In this document: positions 1-5,694 of the stretch, piece after piece | How the letters are laid out: each line of letters begins with the position of its first letter | Numbering within the stretch: the first letter of the stretch is position 1 | From: Candidatus Bathyarchaeota archaeon | GTDB taxonomy: Archaea > Thermoproteota > Bathyarchaeia > RBG-16-48-13 > GCA-020355125 | DNA length: 7,341 nucleotides | Direction: 5' to 3' | Assembly: GCA_030607815.1 (NCBI GenBank) | Contig: JAUWJG010000040.1 | Location: 1-7,341 of the forward strand | Made by a program: the position numbers and the translations under genes | The notes under the pieces: generated by a model | The model's input: only the letters and a program-made list of their open reading frames with translations | The model's database searches: none | What the model was told of the DNA's origin: nothing

Positions 1-131
1 AAGATCTGATGCTGAAAGTTGAAAAAATGGGTGGGAGAATAATGATAATAAATACTCAAATTGAAGCAGGTAAACAATTAGTGGGTTTAGGTGGACTGGC
101 TGCTCTCCTTCGTTTTTCAATTACCTACTGA
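1..131 (+). CDS. pelA: mRNA surveillance protein Pelota (Dom34), C-terminal fragment
   Basis: This is the last 42 codons of a gene that enters from the left edge, reading in the frame that starts at base 3 and ending at TGA 129-131. The visible protein contains GGRIMIIN, then IEAGKQLVGLGG, then LAALLRF near the end. This closely matches the C-terminal eRF1 domain 3 of archaeal Pelota, whose members end with an E-x-G-x-Q-L...GGIAAiLRY pattern. Pelota acts in the cytoplasm with aEF1A or ABCE1 to rescue ribosomes stalled on broken or non-stop mRNAs. Only the C-terminal piece is present, so the N-terminal Sm-like and central domains cannot be checked. The next gene has its own promoter-like sequences, so there is no sign of cotranscription. 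The identification rests on a short motif, but the fit is specific. Confidence 0.78.
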   Translation, partial: DLMLKVEKMGGRIMIINTQIEAGKQLVGLGGLAALLRFSITY

Positions 132-174
132 AATAAATTAGCATAGTTTCTATTAAAAAAAGAACACATTATAT

Positions 175-198
175 GAAAAAGTTTAGTATTTTCCGTGT
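175..198 (+). promoter_or_regulatory. distal TATA-like element upstream of the nucleotidyltransferase gene
   Basis: An A-rich block followed by GTTTAGTATTTTC resembles an archaeal BRE plus TATA box. It lies 112 bp before the start codon, farther than is usual for genes in this window, so it would give a leader of roughly 75-80 nt. A 21/24 identical copy lies at 2237-2260 before the membrane protease gene. The promoter role is inferred from composition and position only. Confidence 0.35.
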
Positions 199-220
199 GT
201 TTATTTGAAAAATAATTCTA

Positions 221-232
221 TGTTTAAAAAAG
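221..232 (+). promoter_or_regulatory. proximal TATA-like box of the nucleotidyltransferase gene
   Basis: TGTTTAAAAAAG is a TTTAAA-type box about 60 bp before the ATG at 287. It would place a transcription start near 250. It competes with the element at 175-198 and only one may be used. No strong ribosome binding site follows; the best is AGGA at 281-284, very close to the ATG. Confidence 0.3.
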
Positions 233-286
233 TAATAGTTAAAAAAGGAAGTAAAGAAACTGAAATCTAGTTATGATGATAGGATT

Positions 287-964
287 ATGGTGGTTTATAA
301 TCTTTCTCACTGGAAATTACTGGAAAAGTTAAGAGAGAAGAGTATAGAAATTATGGATGTCCTAGCCTTAAAAGGAATAGTTTCTGGAATATATGGGAGT
401 GTAGTTAGAGGTGATGTAACTCCTAAAAGTGATATTGACATTATTATTCCTTATGTCTTATCTTCTTATTCAGTCGAATTAGCTTTAACTAGTAGTGGAT
501 TTGAAATCTACAAAAAAAAAATCGCTCAAGCAACACCTAACTCTACTCCGAAAGCACATATTTTTTTAGACATTGAAGAGAAAAAGTGTGTAACCTTCCC
601 TCTTGCAACTTTTAGTACTTTAGAACGTGAATTTTATAAATTTGGGGGATATCTAGAGATCGATACTCTTAAAGCAGATAACCGAGTGCCTGGATGCAAT
701 AAAGAGTTAATGTTCATTGAACCAACTGGGGAAGGACATATGGCGTCTTCAATTCTTTATAGGGAAAGAGAAGTAGCAAGAATCATTGGGGTCAGCATCA
801 AGATTATAAAAGAAAGAATAAGAGTCTTAAAGCGCCGTAAAAAAGTAGGGAGAACAGGAATCCTTCTCTCAGTTCAATTAGAGAATGAAGAGGTATTTGA
901 GAACATCTTAAGAAAAATAGCTGCGTCAAACCCTATTATTCGAAGAAGACTTAGGAACGAATAG
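287..964 (+). CDS. archaeal nucleotidyltransferase-fold protein with C-terminal helix-turn-helix
   Basis: The 225-residue protein has a polymerase-beta/MNT-type nucleotidyltransferase core. G37-S38 begins the motif, followed by RGD and then the metal-binding pair D49-x-D51 (SDIDIIIP). A third acidic residue is probably D95 in HIFLD. Residues about 113-150 carry EREFYKFGG, NRVPG and IEPTGEGH, which I recall as typical of an uncharacterised archaeal family. Residues about 160-184 (EVARIIGVS...ERIRVLKRR) look like a winged or simple helix-turn-helix, and the C-terminus is arginine-rich. A nucleotide-transferring or RNA/DNA-linked role is possible, but the substrate is unknown. No HEPN partner gene, as in MNT-HEPN toxin-antitoxin pairs, sits beside it. 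The start is chosen because the N-terminus (YNLSHWKLLEKLR) agrees with the family; the ribosome binding site is weak. A 10-A run at 512-521 lies inside the gene without breaking the frame. Confidence 0.88.
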   Translation: MVVYNLSHWKLLEKLREKSIEIMDVLALKGIVSGIYGSVVRGDVTPKSDIDIIIPYVLSSYSVELALTSSGFEIYKKKIAQATPNSTPKAHIFLDIEEKKCVTFPLATFSTLEREFYKFGGYLEIDTLKADNRVPGCNKELMFIEPTGEGHMASSILYREREVARIIGVSIKIIKERIRVLKRRKKVGRTGILLSVQLENEEVFENILRKIAASNPIIRRRLRNE

Positions 965-990
965 AAAACATAATCTAAGATTATTATAAT

Positions 991-1005
991 AAAAGGTTTT
1001 AAGTA
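991..1005 (+). promoter_or_regulatory. TATA/BRE-like promoter of the lysY/argC gene
   Basis: AAAAGGTTTTAAGTA fits an archaeal BRE plus TATA box. It is centred about 36 bp before the ATG at 1036, predicting a transcription start around 1022-1026 and a very short leader. The same geometry recurs before the membrane protease gene. Confidence 0.5.
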
Positions 1006-1022
1006 AAGTCTCTAATTTCGTA

Positions 1023-1030
1023 GAGGTGAT
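1023..1030 (+). promoter_or_regulatory. Shine-Dalgarno site of lysY/argC
   Basis: GAGGTGAT is a full 8-base complement to the conserved archaeal 16S 3' end (ATCACCTC). It sits 5 nt before the ATG at 1036 and fixes that start codon. Confidence 0.85.
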
Positions 1031-1035
1031 TATAT

Positions 1036-2142
1036 ATGGCGCGAATGATTAAAGCAGGAATAATTGGTGGAACAGGGTACACAGGACTTAGTCTATTAGA
1101 GGTCTTAACCAGACACAAAAATGTAGAACTTCAATTTGCAACAACTAGGAGAAGAAAATTAGTAGGAAAACCCATTCATAGAGAACATCCGAACCTATTA
1201 GGTTTAACTGACTTAAAATTTTCATTGTATGATCCCATGAATCCAACTCTAATTGAAAGTAATAAGACGTTAATTAATAAAGCAAGAGATAGCGATGTAG
1301 TCTTTATCGGGGTCCCCTCAGGCGCTTCATTTAATATAACTAAGGACCTCGTAGGTTACAATACGAAAATAATTGATACAAGTGCTGACTTCCGTCTAAA
1401 AAACCCAGCATTATATAGAGAATATTATAAAAGAGAGCACCCACTTCCTGACCTCTTAAACGAGTATGTTTATGGTTTACCAGAGCTCCATAGACAGGAG
1501 ATAAAGAACGCAAAATATGTAGCGTGTCCTGGGTGTAATTCAACAGCGATGATTCTCGCGGGTTATCCATTGACTAAGCTACAGGAACCCATAGAATTTA
1601 CAATTGTCTATAATGTTATGACCGGATCGTCAGAAGCAGGAGCTGAACCGAAAAGAGCTTCTCATCATTCTGAAAGATCAGGGGTTGCTAGACCATACTC
1701 TGTTAAGAAACATAGACATTTAGCAGAAGTCAGACAAGAGTTAGGATTTGAGGCTAGTAAAGTATCTGCATCAATGTTTGCTATTCCAATGGTGAGAGGT
1801 GTTGAATGTATTGGTCATGTTTACCCGGATAGAACAGTAGAAGAGAAGGAACTCTGGAAAGTGTTCAGAGAAGCTTACAGTAATGAACAATTCGTAAGAA
1901 TAAGGGCAAAAAAGACAGGAGGTCCTGGAAGTCTTCCAGATGTTAAATATGTTCGCGGATCCAATTTTTGTGACGTAGGATTCTTCGTTGATGATGAAAG
2001 TGGTAGAATTGGTGTTATTTCTGCATTAGATAATTTGATGAAGGGTGATGTGGGTAACGCGGTGCAATCAATGAACATTATGTTTGGTTTAGATGAAGCC
2101 ACCAGGCTTATGGATATGGTACCTAGTAGCCTATATGAATGA
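1036..2142 (+). CDS. lysY: N-acetyl-gamma-glutamyl-phosphate / [LysW]-aminoadipate(glutamate) phosphate reductase
   Basis: This 368-residue enzyme belongs to the ArgC/LysY family of NADPH-dependent semialdehyde dehydrogenases. These reduce an acyl phosphate to a semialdehyde in arginine and/or lysine synthesis. The N-terminus has the dinucleotide loop GGTGYTG (11-17). The nucleophile is C167 in CPGCNST, and the HRH at 226-228 supplies the catalytic histidine region. The substrate segment has SSEAGAEP followed by HHSERSG and RPY (about 198-221). The HHxER pattern is more like LysY, which works on LysW-bound aminoadipate or glutamate, than like bacterial ArgC with acetylated substrate. The substrate call is therefore moderate while the family call is strong. 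The length is slightly above usual because of an insert around residues 55-85. The gene stands alone: no lysW, lysX/argX, lysZ or lysJ neighbours lie within the window, so carrier use cannot be confirmed from context. A cytoplasmic location is expected. Confidence 0.92.
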   Translation: MARMIKAGIIGGTGYTGLSLLEVLTRHKNVELQFATTRRRKLVGKPIHREHPNLLGLTDLKFSLYDPMNPTLIESNKTLINKARDSDVVFIGVPSGASFNITKDLVGYNTKIIDTSADFRLKNPALYREYYKREHPLPDLLNEYVYGLPELHRQEIKNAKYVACPGCNSTAMILAGYPLTKLQEPIEFTIVYNVMTGSSEAGAEPKRASHHSERSGVARPYSVKKHRHLAEVRQELGFEASKVSASMFAIPMVRGVECIGHVYPDRTVEEKELWKVFREAYSNEQFVRIRAKKTGGPGSLPDVKYVRGSNFCDVGFFVDDESGRIGVISALDNLMKGDVGNAVQSMNIMFGLDEATRLMDMVPSSLYE

Positions 2143-2236
2143 GTGTAACCTGTTGGATCATTCCGTATGTTCAATTAAATACTGAAATGTTATTCTTTGG
2201 AAATGATGAATAGGTAAGTCTAAGTATGACATCGAA

Positions 2237-2260
2237 GAAAAATTTTAATATTTTCAGTGT
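2237..2260 (+). promoter_or_regulatory. distal TATA-like element upstream of the site-2 protease gene
   Basis: An A-rich block followed by TTTTAATATTTTC lies 105 bp before the start codon at 2342. It matches 21 of 24 positions of the element at 175-198, which sits at nearly the same distance from its own gene. It could be a second promoter or a shared upstream regulatory site; which one cannot be decided from sequence. Confidence 0.35.
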
Positions 2261-2296
2261 TTCTATAAAAAATGGAAGAATTCTTCTTTAAATGGT

Positions 2297-2308
2297 AAAA
2301 AGTTTAAG
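2297..2308 (+). promoter_or_regulatory. proximal TATA/BRE-like promoter of the protease-ttuA unit
   Basis: AAAAAGTTTAAG is a good archaeal BRE/TATA-like box. It is centred about 38 bp before the ATG at 2342 and predicts a transcription start near 2328, giving a leader of about 14 nt that just includes the ribosome binding site. Confidence 0.5.
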
Positions 2309-2332
2309 ATTTTAGAATAATTCTTTCGTTAA

Positions 2333-2338
2333 AGGTGA
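2333..2338 (+). promoter_or_regulatory. Shine-Dalgarno site of the site-2 protease gene
   Basis: AGGTGA complements the archaeal anti-SD. Spacing is 3 nt to the ATG at 2342 and 6 nt to the adjacent in-frame ATG at 2345. The second ATG has the more usual spacing, so the protein may begin one residue later than given. Confidence 0.65.
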
Positions 2339-2341
2339 AAA

Positions 2342-3478
2342 ATGATGGAAACTTTAGAATTACTTTTTGTTCTCTTTGCGATCTGGATTTTCGTATATGT
2401 AATATTTCGACGTTTATCTAAAAAGAGAGATGATTTAGAAGTTAATCCATTATATATTATGTTTAGAACAACAAAACTTAATAACTTCCTAAAGAAAACG
2501 GCTCAGTCGAAACCTAGATCATGGCGAATCTTCTCTAACATAGGAATTATAGTGGGTTGCATCGAAATAGTTCTTGCCATATACTTCCTAACTCTTAATT
2601 TATATCGATTCCTTTACGTACCTCAAGAAGCTACAGCTATGGTTCCTCTCCTTCCCGGAATAACTGTAAGCTTAGGATGGTTTCCCTACATTCTAATTGC
2701 TATAGTGCCAGCAGTTACAATTCATGAACTCTCACATGGTATAATAGCATTCCTAGAGAAAATTCCGATAAAATCTTCAGGAATAATTGTAGCGCCAATA
2801 ACTTTTGGAGGATTTGTAGAACCTGATGATAAGGTATTTGAAAAAGCTTCTTTAGTTTCCAAGTTGAGGGTGATCTCTGTCGGTTCATTGAGTAACATAA
2901 TTGTGGGATTGTTAGCAATGTTGCTTACATTTACTCTTTTTATGCCTACTTCAGGAGTGTTAATTATGAATGTACAACCAGAAGGTCCCGCTTTTAATGC
3001 TGGAATACGGCCGTGGGATGTTATAGTCAAGGTTAATGGAAATTACACAAGTAACGTATCAGAATTCATATTCTTCATGTTAAATGTGGAACCTGAAACT
3101 CTTTTGGTGATTGAAACATCAAATGGAATTAGAAATGTTGTAACAATATCAAGTGTAGAAAACGCGAGTAGAGGAATAATAGGAGTACGTGGGTTAACAG
3201 ATTATTATACTATGCGAGTGGGCGAGATAAATACTCAATTATCCTATCAGGTACATATGATATTGAATTGGATTTTTATCATAATGGTTAACTTAGCAAT
3301 TTTTAATATGATACCGCTCTTTCCATTAGACGGAGAAAGCTTCATTTACGCTATTTTAAAAGTAAAAATGACAAAACGAATCAAAGAAACAAGAATCATA
3401 ATTAACGCAATTTTCCTCACATTAATTGTTTCAAACGTCCTGTTTTCATTCAACACATATGGAATAACCCCGATTTAG
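2342..3478 (+). CDS. site-2 (M50 family) intramembrane zinc metalloprotease with PDZ domain
   Basis: The 378-residue membrane protein carries the zinc-binding HELSH motif (H128, E129, H132). The third ligand motif follows as N322...P325...P328-L-D330-G331 near the C-terminus. Hydrophobic segments lie at about 4-22, 66-88, 112-138, 176-200, 303-325 and 352-372. A PDZ-like domain occupies about 203-272 (QPEGPAFNAGIRPWDVIVKVNG) between the two catalytic halves. The GSLSN segment at 181-185 corresponds to the G-x-L-x-N loop of the family. These enzymes cut transmembrane helices, often to release membrane-held regulators; the substrate here is unknown. One oddity is that the usual DGG or DGGR of the PxDG motif reads DGE here (E332). 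The gene probably leads a two-gene operon with the thiolation gene that begins 20 bp after its stop. Confidence 0.93.
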   Translation: MMETLELLFVLFAIWIFVYVIFRRLSKKRDDLEVNPLYIMFRTTKLNNFLKKTAQSKPRSWRIFSNIGIIVGCIEIVLAIYFLTLNLYRFLYVPQEATAMVPLLPGITVSLGWFPYILIAIVPAVTIHELSHGIIAFLEKIPIKSSGIIVAPITFGGFVEPDDKVFEKASLVSKLRVISVGSLSNIIVGLLAMLLTFTLFMPTSGVLIMNVQPEGPAFNAGIRPWDVIVKVNGNYTSNVSEFIFFMLNVEPETLLVIETSNGIRNVVTISSVENASRGIIGVRGLTDYYTMRVGEINTQLSYQVHMILNWIFIIMVNLAIFNMIPLFPLDGESFIYAILKVKMTKRIKETRIIINAIFLTLIVSNVLFSFNTYGITPI

Positions 3479-3487
3479 TCCTTTTGT

Positions 3488-3493
3488 AAGGTG
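3488..3493 (+). promoter_or_regulatory. Shine-Dalgarno site selecting a TTG start
   Basis: AAGGTG lies 5 nt before TTG 3499-3501, in the short gap after the protease stop. It supports the rare TTG as the true start. Starting here puts the first zinc-ribbon cysteine at residue 4, as expected for the family. Confidence 0.7.
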
Positions 3494-3498
3494 TTTAA

Positions 3499-4449
3499 TT
3501 GAAAAAATGCACATTCTGCATAAAGGAAGCTATTTACTTCCGTCCCTATTCAGGAGAAAGCTTCTGCAGGAAATGTTATATTAAATCCATCGAGAAAAAT
3601 GTCACACATACAATTACCAAATATAGAATGTTTACACCTAATGATCGGATAGCGATTGCAGTATCAGGAGGTAAAGACAGTCTTTCTCTTCTCTGCATCT
3701 TAAATAAAATTGAAAAGAAATTCCCGAAATCTGAGCTCATAGCGATAACAATTGATGAAGGTATCTCCAATTATAGATCTGAAGCAATTAAATTAGCTGA
3801 TGAACAATGTCAAACATTTGGAATAGAACATCATACTTACTCCTTTAAGGAATTATACGGATACAACTTAGATGAAATCGTCAAAGCATCAGAATCTGGA
3901 GGAAAATTAACATCATGTTCTTACTGTGGAATACTTCGAAGAAAAGCCTTAAACCTAATTGCTAAAAAGGTTAATGCATCAAAGCTAGCAACAGGCCACA
4001 ATCTAGATGACGAAGTACAATCTATGGTCATGAATCTTCTTCGAGGAGACATCGACCAAATGCGTAGGATTGGATCTGTTTTAGAAGGTAAGAAAAATAG
4101 ATTTGTAGAAAAAGTAAAACCTTTATGTCATCTTCCTGAAAAAGATGTGGCTTTGTATGCTTATTTAAAAAAGGTTAGATTTCAATCGATCTCTTGCCCA
4201 TACATGGAAACCTCGATGAGAAGTGATGTTCGACAATTTCTTAACGATTTAGAAACGAAACACGCAGGTATTAAATTTAATATCTTCCAAACCTTCAAAA
4301 AAATAAAAGATAAACTAGGAAATGAAGAACGAAAAAAAAATATAAAAAACTGCGTGATATGTTATGAACCTACCTCAGGAAAAATCTGCAGATCTTGTAA
4401 CATACTTTCATCTCTTGGATTGGAATTACAAAAGCCTAAATTACTATAA
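3499..4449 (+). CDS. tRNA 2-thiouridine synthesis protein, TtuA/Ncs6 (CTU1) family
   Basis: The 316-residue protein has the complete TtuA/Ncs6 layout. An N-terminal zinc ribbon (C4, C7, C23, C26) is followed by a PP-loop ATPase with SGGKDS at 56-61, which binds ATP to adenylate the tRNA uridine. The cluster cysteines C140, C143 and C233 match the three ligands of the oxygen-sensitive [4Fe-4S] cluster in TtuA. GHNLDDE spans 166-172. A C-terminal zinc ribbon uses C285, C288, C297 and C300. The family takes sulfur from a ubiquitin-like carrier (TtuB/SAMP/Urm1 type). It makes either m5s2U54 (TtuA) or s2U34 (Ncs6), and sequence alone does not tell me which. No sulfur-carrier or E1-like gene is in the window. 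It is likely cotranscribed with the upstream protease. Translation begins at TTG, supported by an adjacent ribosome binding site. Confidence 0.93.
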   Translation: MKKCTFCIKEAIYFRPYSGESFCRKCYIKSIEKNVTHTITKYRMFTPNDRIAIAVSGGKDSLSLLCILNKIEKKFPKSELIAITIDEGISNYRSEAIKLADEQCQTFGIEHHTYSFKELYGYNLDEIVKASESGGKLTSCSYCGILRRKALNLIAKKVNASKLATGHNLDDEVQSMVMNLLRGDIDQMRRIGSVLEGKKNRFVEKVKPLCHLPEKDVALYAYLKKVRFQSISCPYMETSMRSDVRQFLNDLETKHAGIKFNIFQTFKKIKDKLGNEERKKNIKNCVICYEPTSGKICRSCNILSSLGLELQKPKLL

Positions 4450-4632
4450 TTTTCAGTCTTATTTAGATATTTCATTCTTAAGTTAAATTAGAACAATAAT
4501 ATTAATCGGTATATCAAATAATCTTTGTGAACCCTCTTATAACAAATGAAACCTAGAGAAGAATGTTGATCAAATATCTATTCAAAAATATATTGTCGAT
4601 CATCTGATTTGTGAACGACTTTATTGTTAAAT
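4450..4632. other. noncoding gap between convergent genes
   Basis: These 183 AT-rich bases separate the stop of the thiolation gene from the stop of the radical SAM gene. I see no open frame, tRNA or clear hairpin terminator. T-rich stretches just after 4449 (TTTTC, CTTATTTAG, TTTCATTCTT) could end the plus-strand transcript, which is a weak inference. Confidence 0.5.
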
Positions 4633-5595
4633 CTAATTCTCATAGATTTGAGAACAACAAACCGAGAGAAACTCTATATTAAACCCAGAAGCTTTTGCGT
4701 ATTTAATAACATTATCATCCGGAAAAGCTATAGCATTGACTCCGGAAGCGATAGCTAGTTTGTCCGTTTCAAATCTATGCTTTCCAGTGGGTCTCATACA
4801 TCCCAAAGCAATAGGAGTGTCTGGAAACATAATTCTTGCAGTTGTTAAGATTTTGGCGATGTCTTTGGGAGTGGGTGGTTTAACACCTTTCATGAGTGTG
4901 TTTCTTAGTGGCGTTAGAGCAATTATGACGAGTGCACTTGGTTTGTATTTAGCAATCATCTTTAAAGCTGTAAGTTCACCTTTCAATTTTCCATAGTGTA
5001 AACCGACAATGATATGTGGTATAAAGTGGTTTTTAGAATCATGTAAAGCTTTGAGGGAAGCTTCATAATTCTTCACAGTGACATCCAACTTGTAAATTTC
5101 CTTGATAGTTTTGTTTGAACCTATAATATCAATTAACACAGAATCAACTCCAGCTTCCTTTAGTCTATTAGATACTTTGTTACCAATGATGCCAGTATGG
5201 ACAGCAATTGTTAAATTGTACTCTTTTTTCACATAGGTGATAGCTTCAAGGAATTTACCAAGAGGCATTGACCCATCGGGTAAGCATCCTCCACTTATCA
5301 AGCATCCTTTACAGCCTTGTTCACTAAGTTTTCGGCAGACATCAATAAGCTTCTTAGGAGTAGTGGCCGGGATCATGGTTTTTAAGAGTTGAGTATTACA
5401 ATGTTTGCACATTAAGGTGCATGAAGTACCAGTTATAGAGATTGATGGAAAGGTATTTTTGGGTACATTAAAATATGCGTTTTTATAATGTAGAAAACTA
5501 GGTGCGTAAAATTTGATGGTGTTTCCAAAATTTTTTCTACGAATCTCACTTGAAATCTGTAATAATTGACTCAAATCTTTATCTAGTGTCTGCAC
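4633..5595 (-). CDS. radical SAM protein, archaeal biotin-synthase/lipoyl-synthase-like family
   Basis: The radical SAM cluster motif is C59-x3-C63-x2-C66 (CTLMCKHC), with SGGC at 101-104 in place of the common SAM-binding GGE. An elongator-like barrel follows, with VHTGII, then VLIDIIGSN, then IPHIIVGLHYG and PPTP. Residues 263-270 read IALGCMRP, and the C-terminus has a double cysteine (C313, C314). Extra cysteines C95, C98, C104, C266, C313 and C314 could bind an auxiliary Fe-S cluster. The pattern resembles an archaeal family (COG1856-like, from memory) that I associate with one half of the two-protein lipoyl synthase LipS1/LipS2. This assignment is tentative, since no lipoate-related gene is nearby. 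The chosen start is GTG 5593-5595, preceded by GAGGT with 8-nt spacing, giving 320 residues. TTG at 5610 is a possible five-residue extension but lacks a ribosome binding site and falls at the predicted transcription start. Confidence 0.85.
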   Translation of the reverse strand: MQTLDKDLSQLLQISSEIRRKNFGNTIKFYAPSFLHYKNAYFNVPKNTFPSISITGTSCTLMCKHCNTQLLKTMIPATTPKKLIDVCRKLSEQGCKGCLISGGCLPDGSMPLGKFLEAITYVKKEYNLTIAVHTGIIGNKVSNRLKEAGVDSVLIDIIGSNKTIKEIYKLDVTVKNYEASLKALHDSKNHFIPHIIVGLHYGKLKGELTALKMIAKYKPSALVIIALTPLRNTLMKGVKPPTPKDIAKILTTARIMFPDTPIALGCMRPTGKHRFETDKLAIASGVNAIAFPDDNVIKYAKASGFNIEFLSVCCSQIYEN

Positions 5596-5603
5596 TGATT
5601 TCA

Positions 5604-5608
5604 ACCTC
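5604..5608 (-). promoter_or_regulatory. Shine-Dalgarno site of the radical SAM gene
   Basis: On the minus strand GAGGT precedes GTG 5593-5595 by 8 nt. It overlaps the alternative TTG at 5608-5610, which argues against that TTG being the start codon. Confidence 0.6.
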
Positions 5609-5628
5609 AAATATAGTTCAAATTAGAA

Positions 5629-5638
5629 GTATTTAAAC
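5629..5638 (-). promoter_or_regulatory. TATA box of the radical SAM gene
   Basis: GTTTAAATAC on the minus strand is a textbook-like archaeal TATA box. Its centre is about 24 bp before 5610, so transcription should start there and leave a leader of about 15 nt with the ribosome binding site. It shows that this gene has its own promoter downstream of the gap terminator. Confidence 0.6.
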
Positions 5639-5652
5639 GATTAAATGGATTG

Positions 5653-5674
5653 AAAAATAAAAAAAGAAAAAAAA
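5653..5674 (-). terminator. poly-U terminator after gap
   Basis: Reading the minus strand, the sequence after the gap stop runs through CCC and then T8, C, T7, A, T5, beginning 20 nt past the TAA stop. Archaeal RNA polymerase terminates on such U-runs without needing a stem. It separates the gap transcript from the radical SAM gene promoter. Confidence 0.75.
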
Positions 5675-5694
5675 GGGAATAAAATTTAAGTTAA

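Noticed and set aside
273..279. ATGATGA resembling a C box of an archaeal C/D guide RNA
   Set aside because: No D box (CTGA) follows at a suitable distance and there are no C'/D' boxes. The match is short and lies in a gene leader.
1340..1570. Antisense open frame inside the lysY gene, with another at 1875-2174
   Set aside because: Both overlap the conserved catalytic parts of LysY in the opposite direction and lack initiation signals.
4560..4615. Imperfect inverted repeat between the convergent genes (TTGATCAAATAT against ATATATTGTCGATCA)
   Set aside because: Pairing needs several gaps and mismatches in AT-rich sequence, and no U-run follows in the right place, so it is not a convincing terminator or structured RNA.
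4736..4996. Open frame of 86 codons on the plus strand opposite the radical SAM gene
   Set aside because: It is antisense to a well-supported enzyme. Its hydrophobic look comes from the complementary strand, and no promoter or ribosome binding site precedes it.
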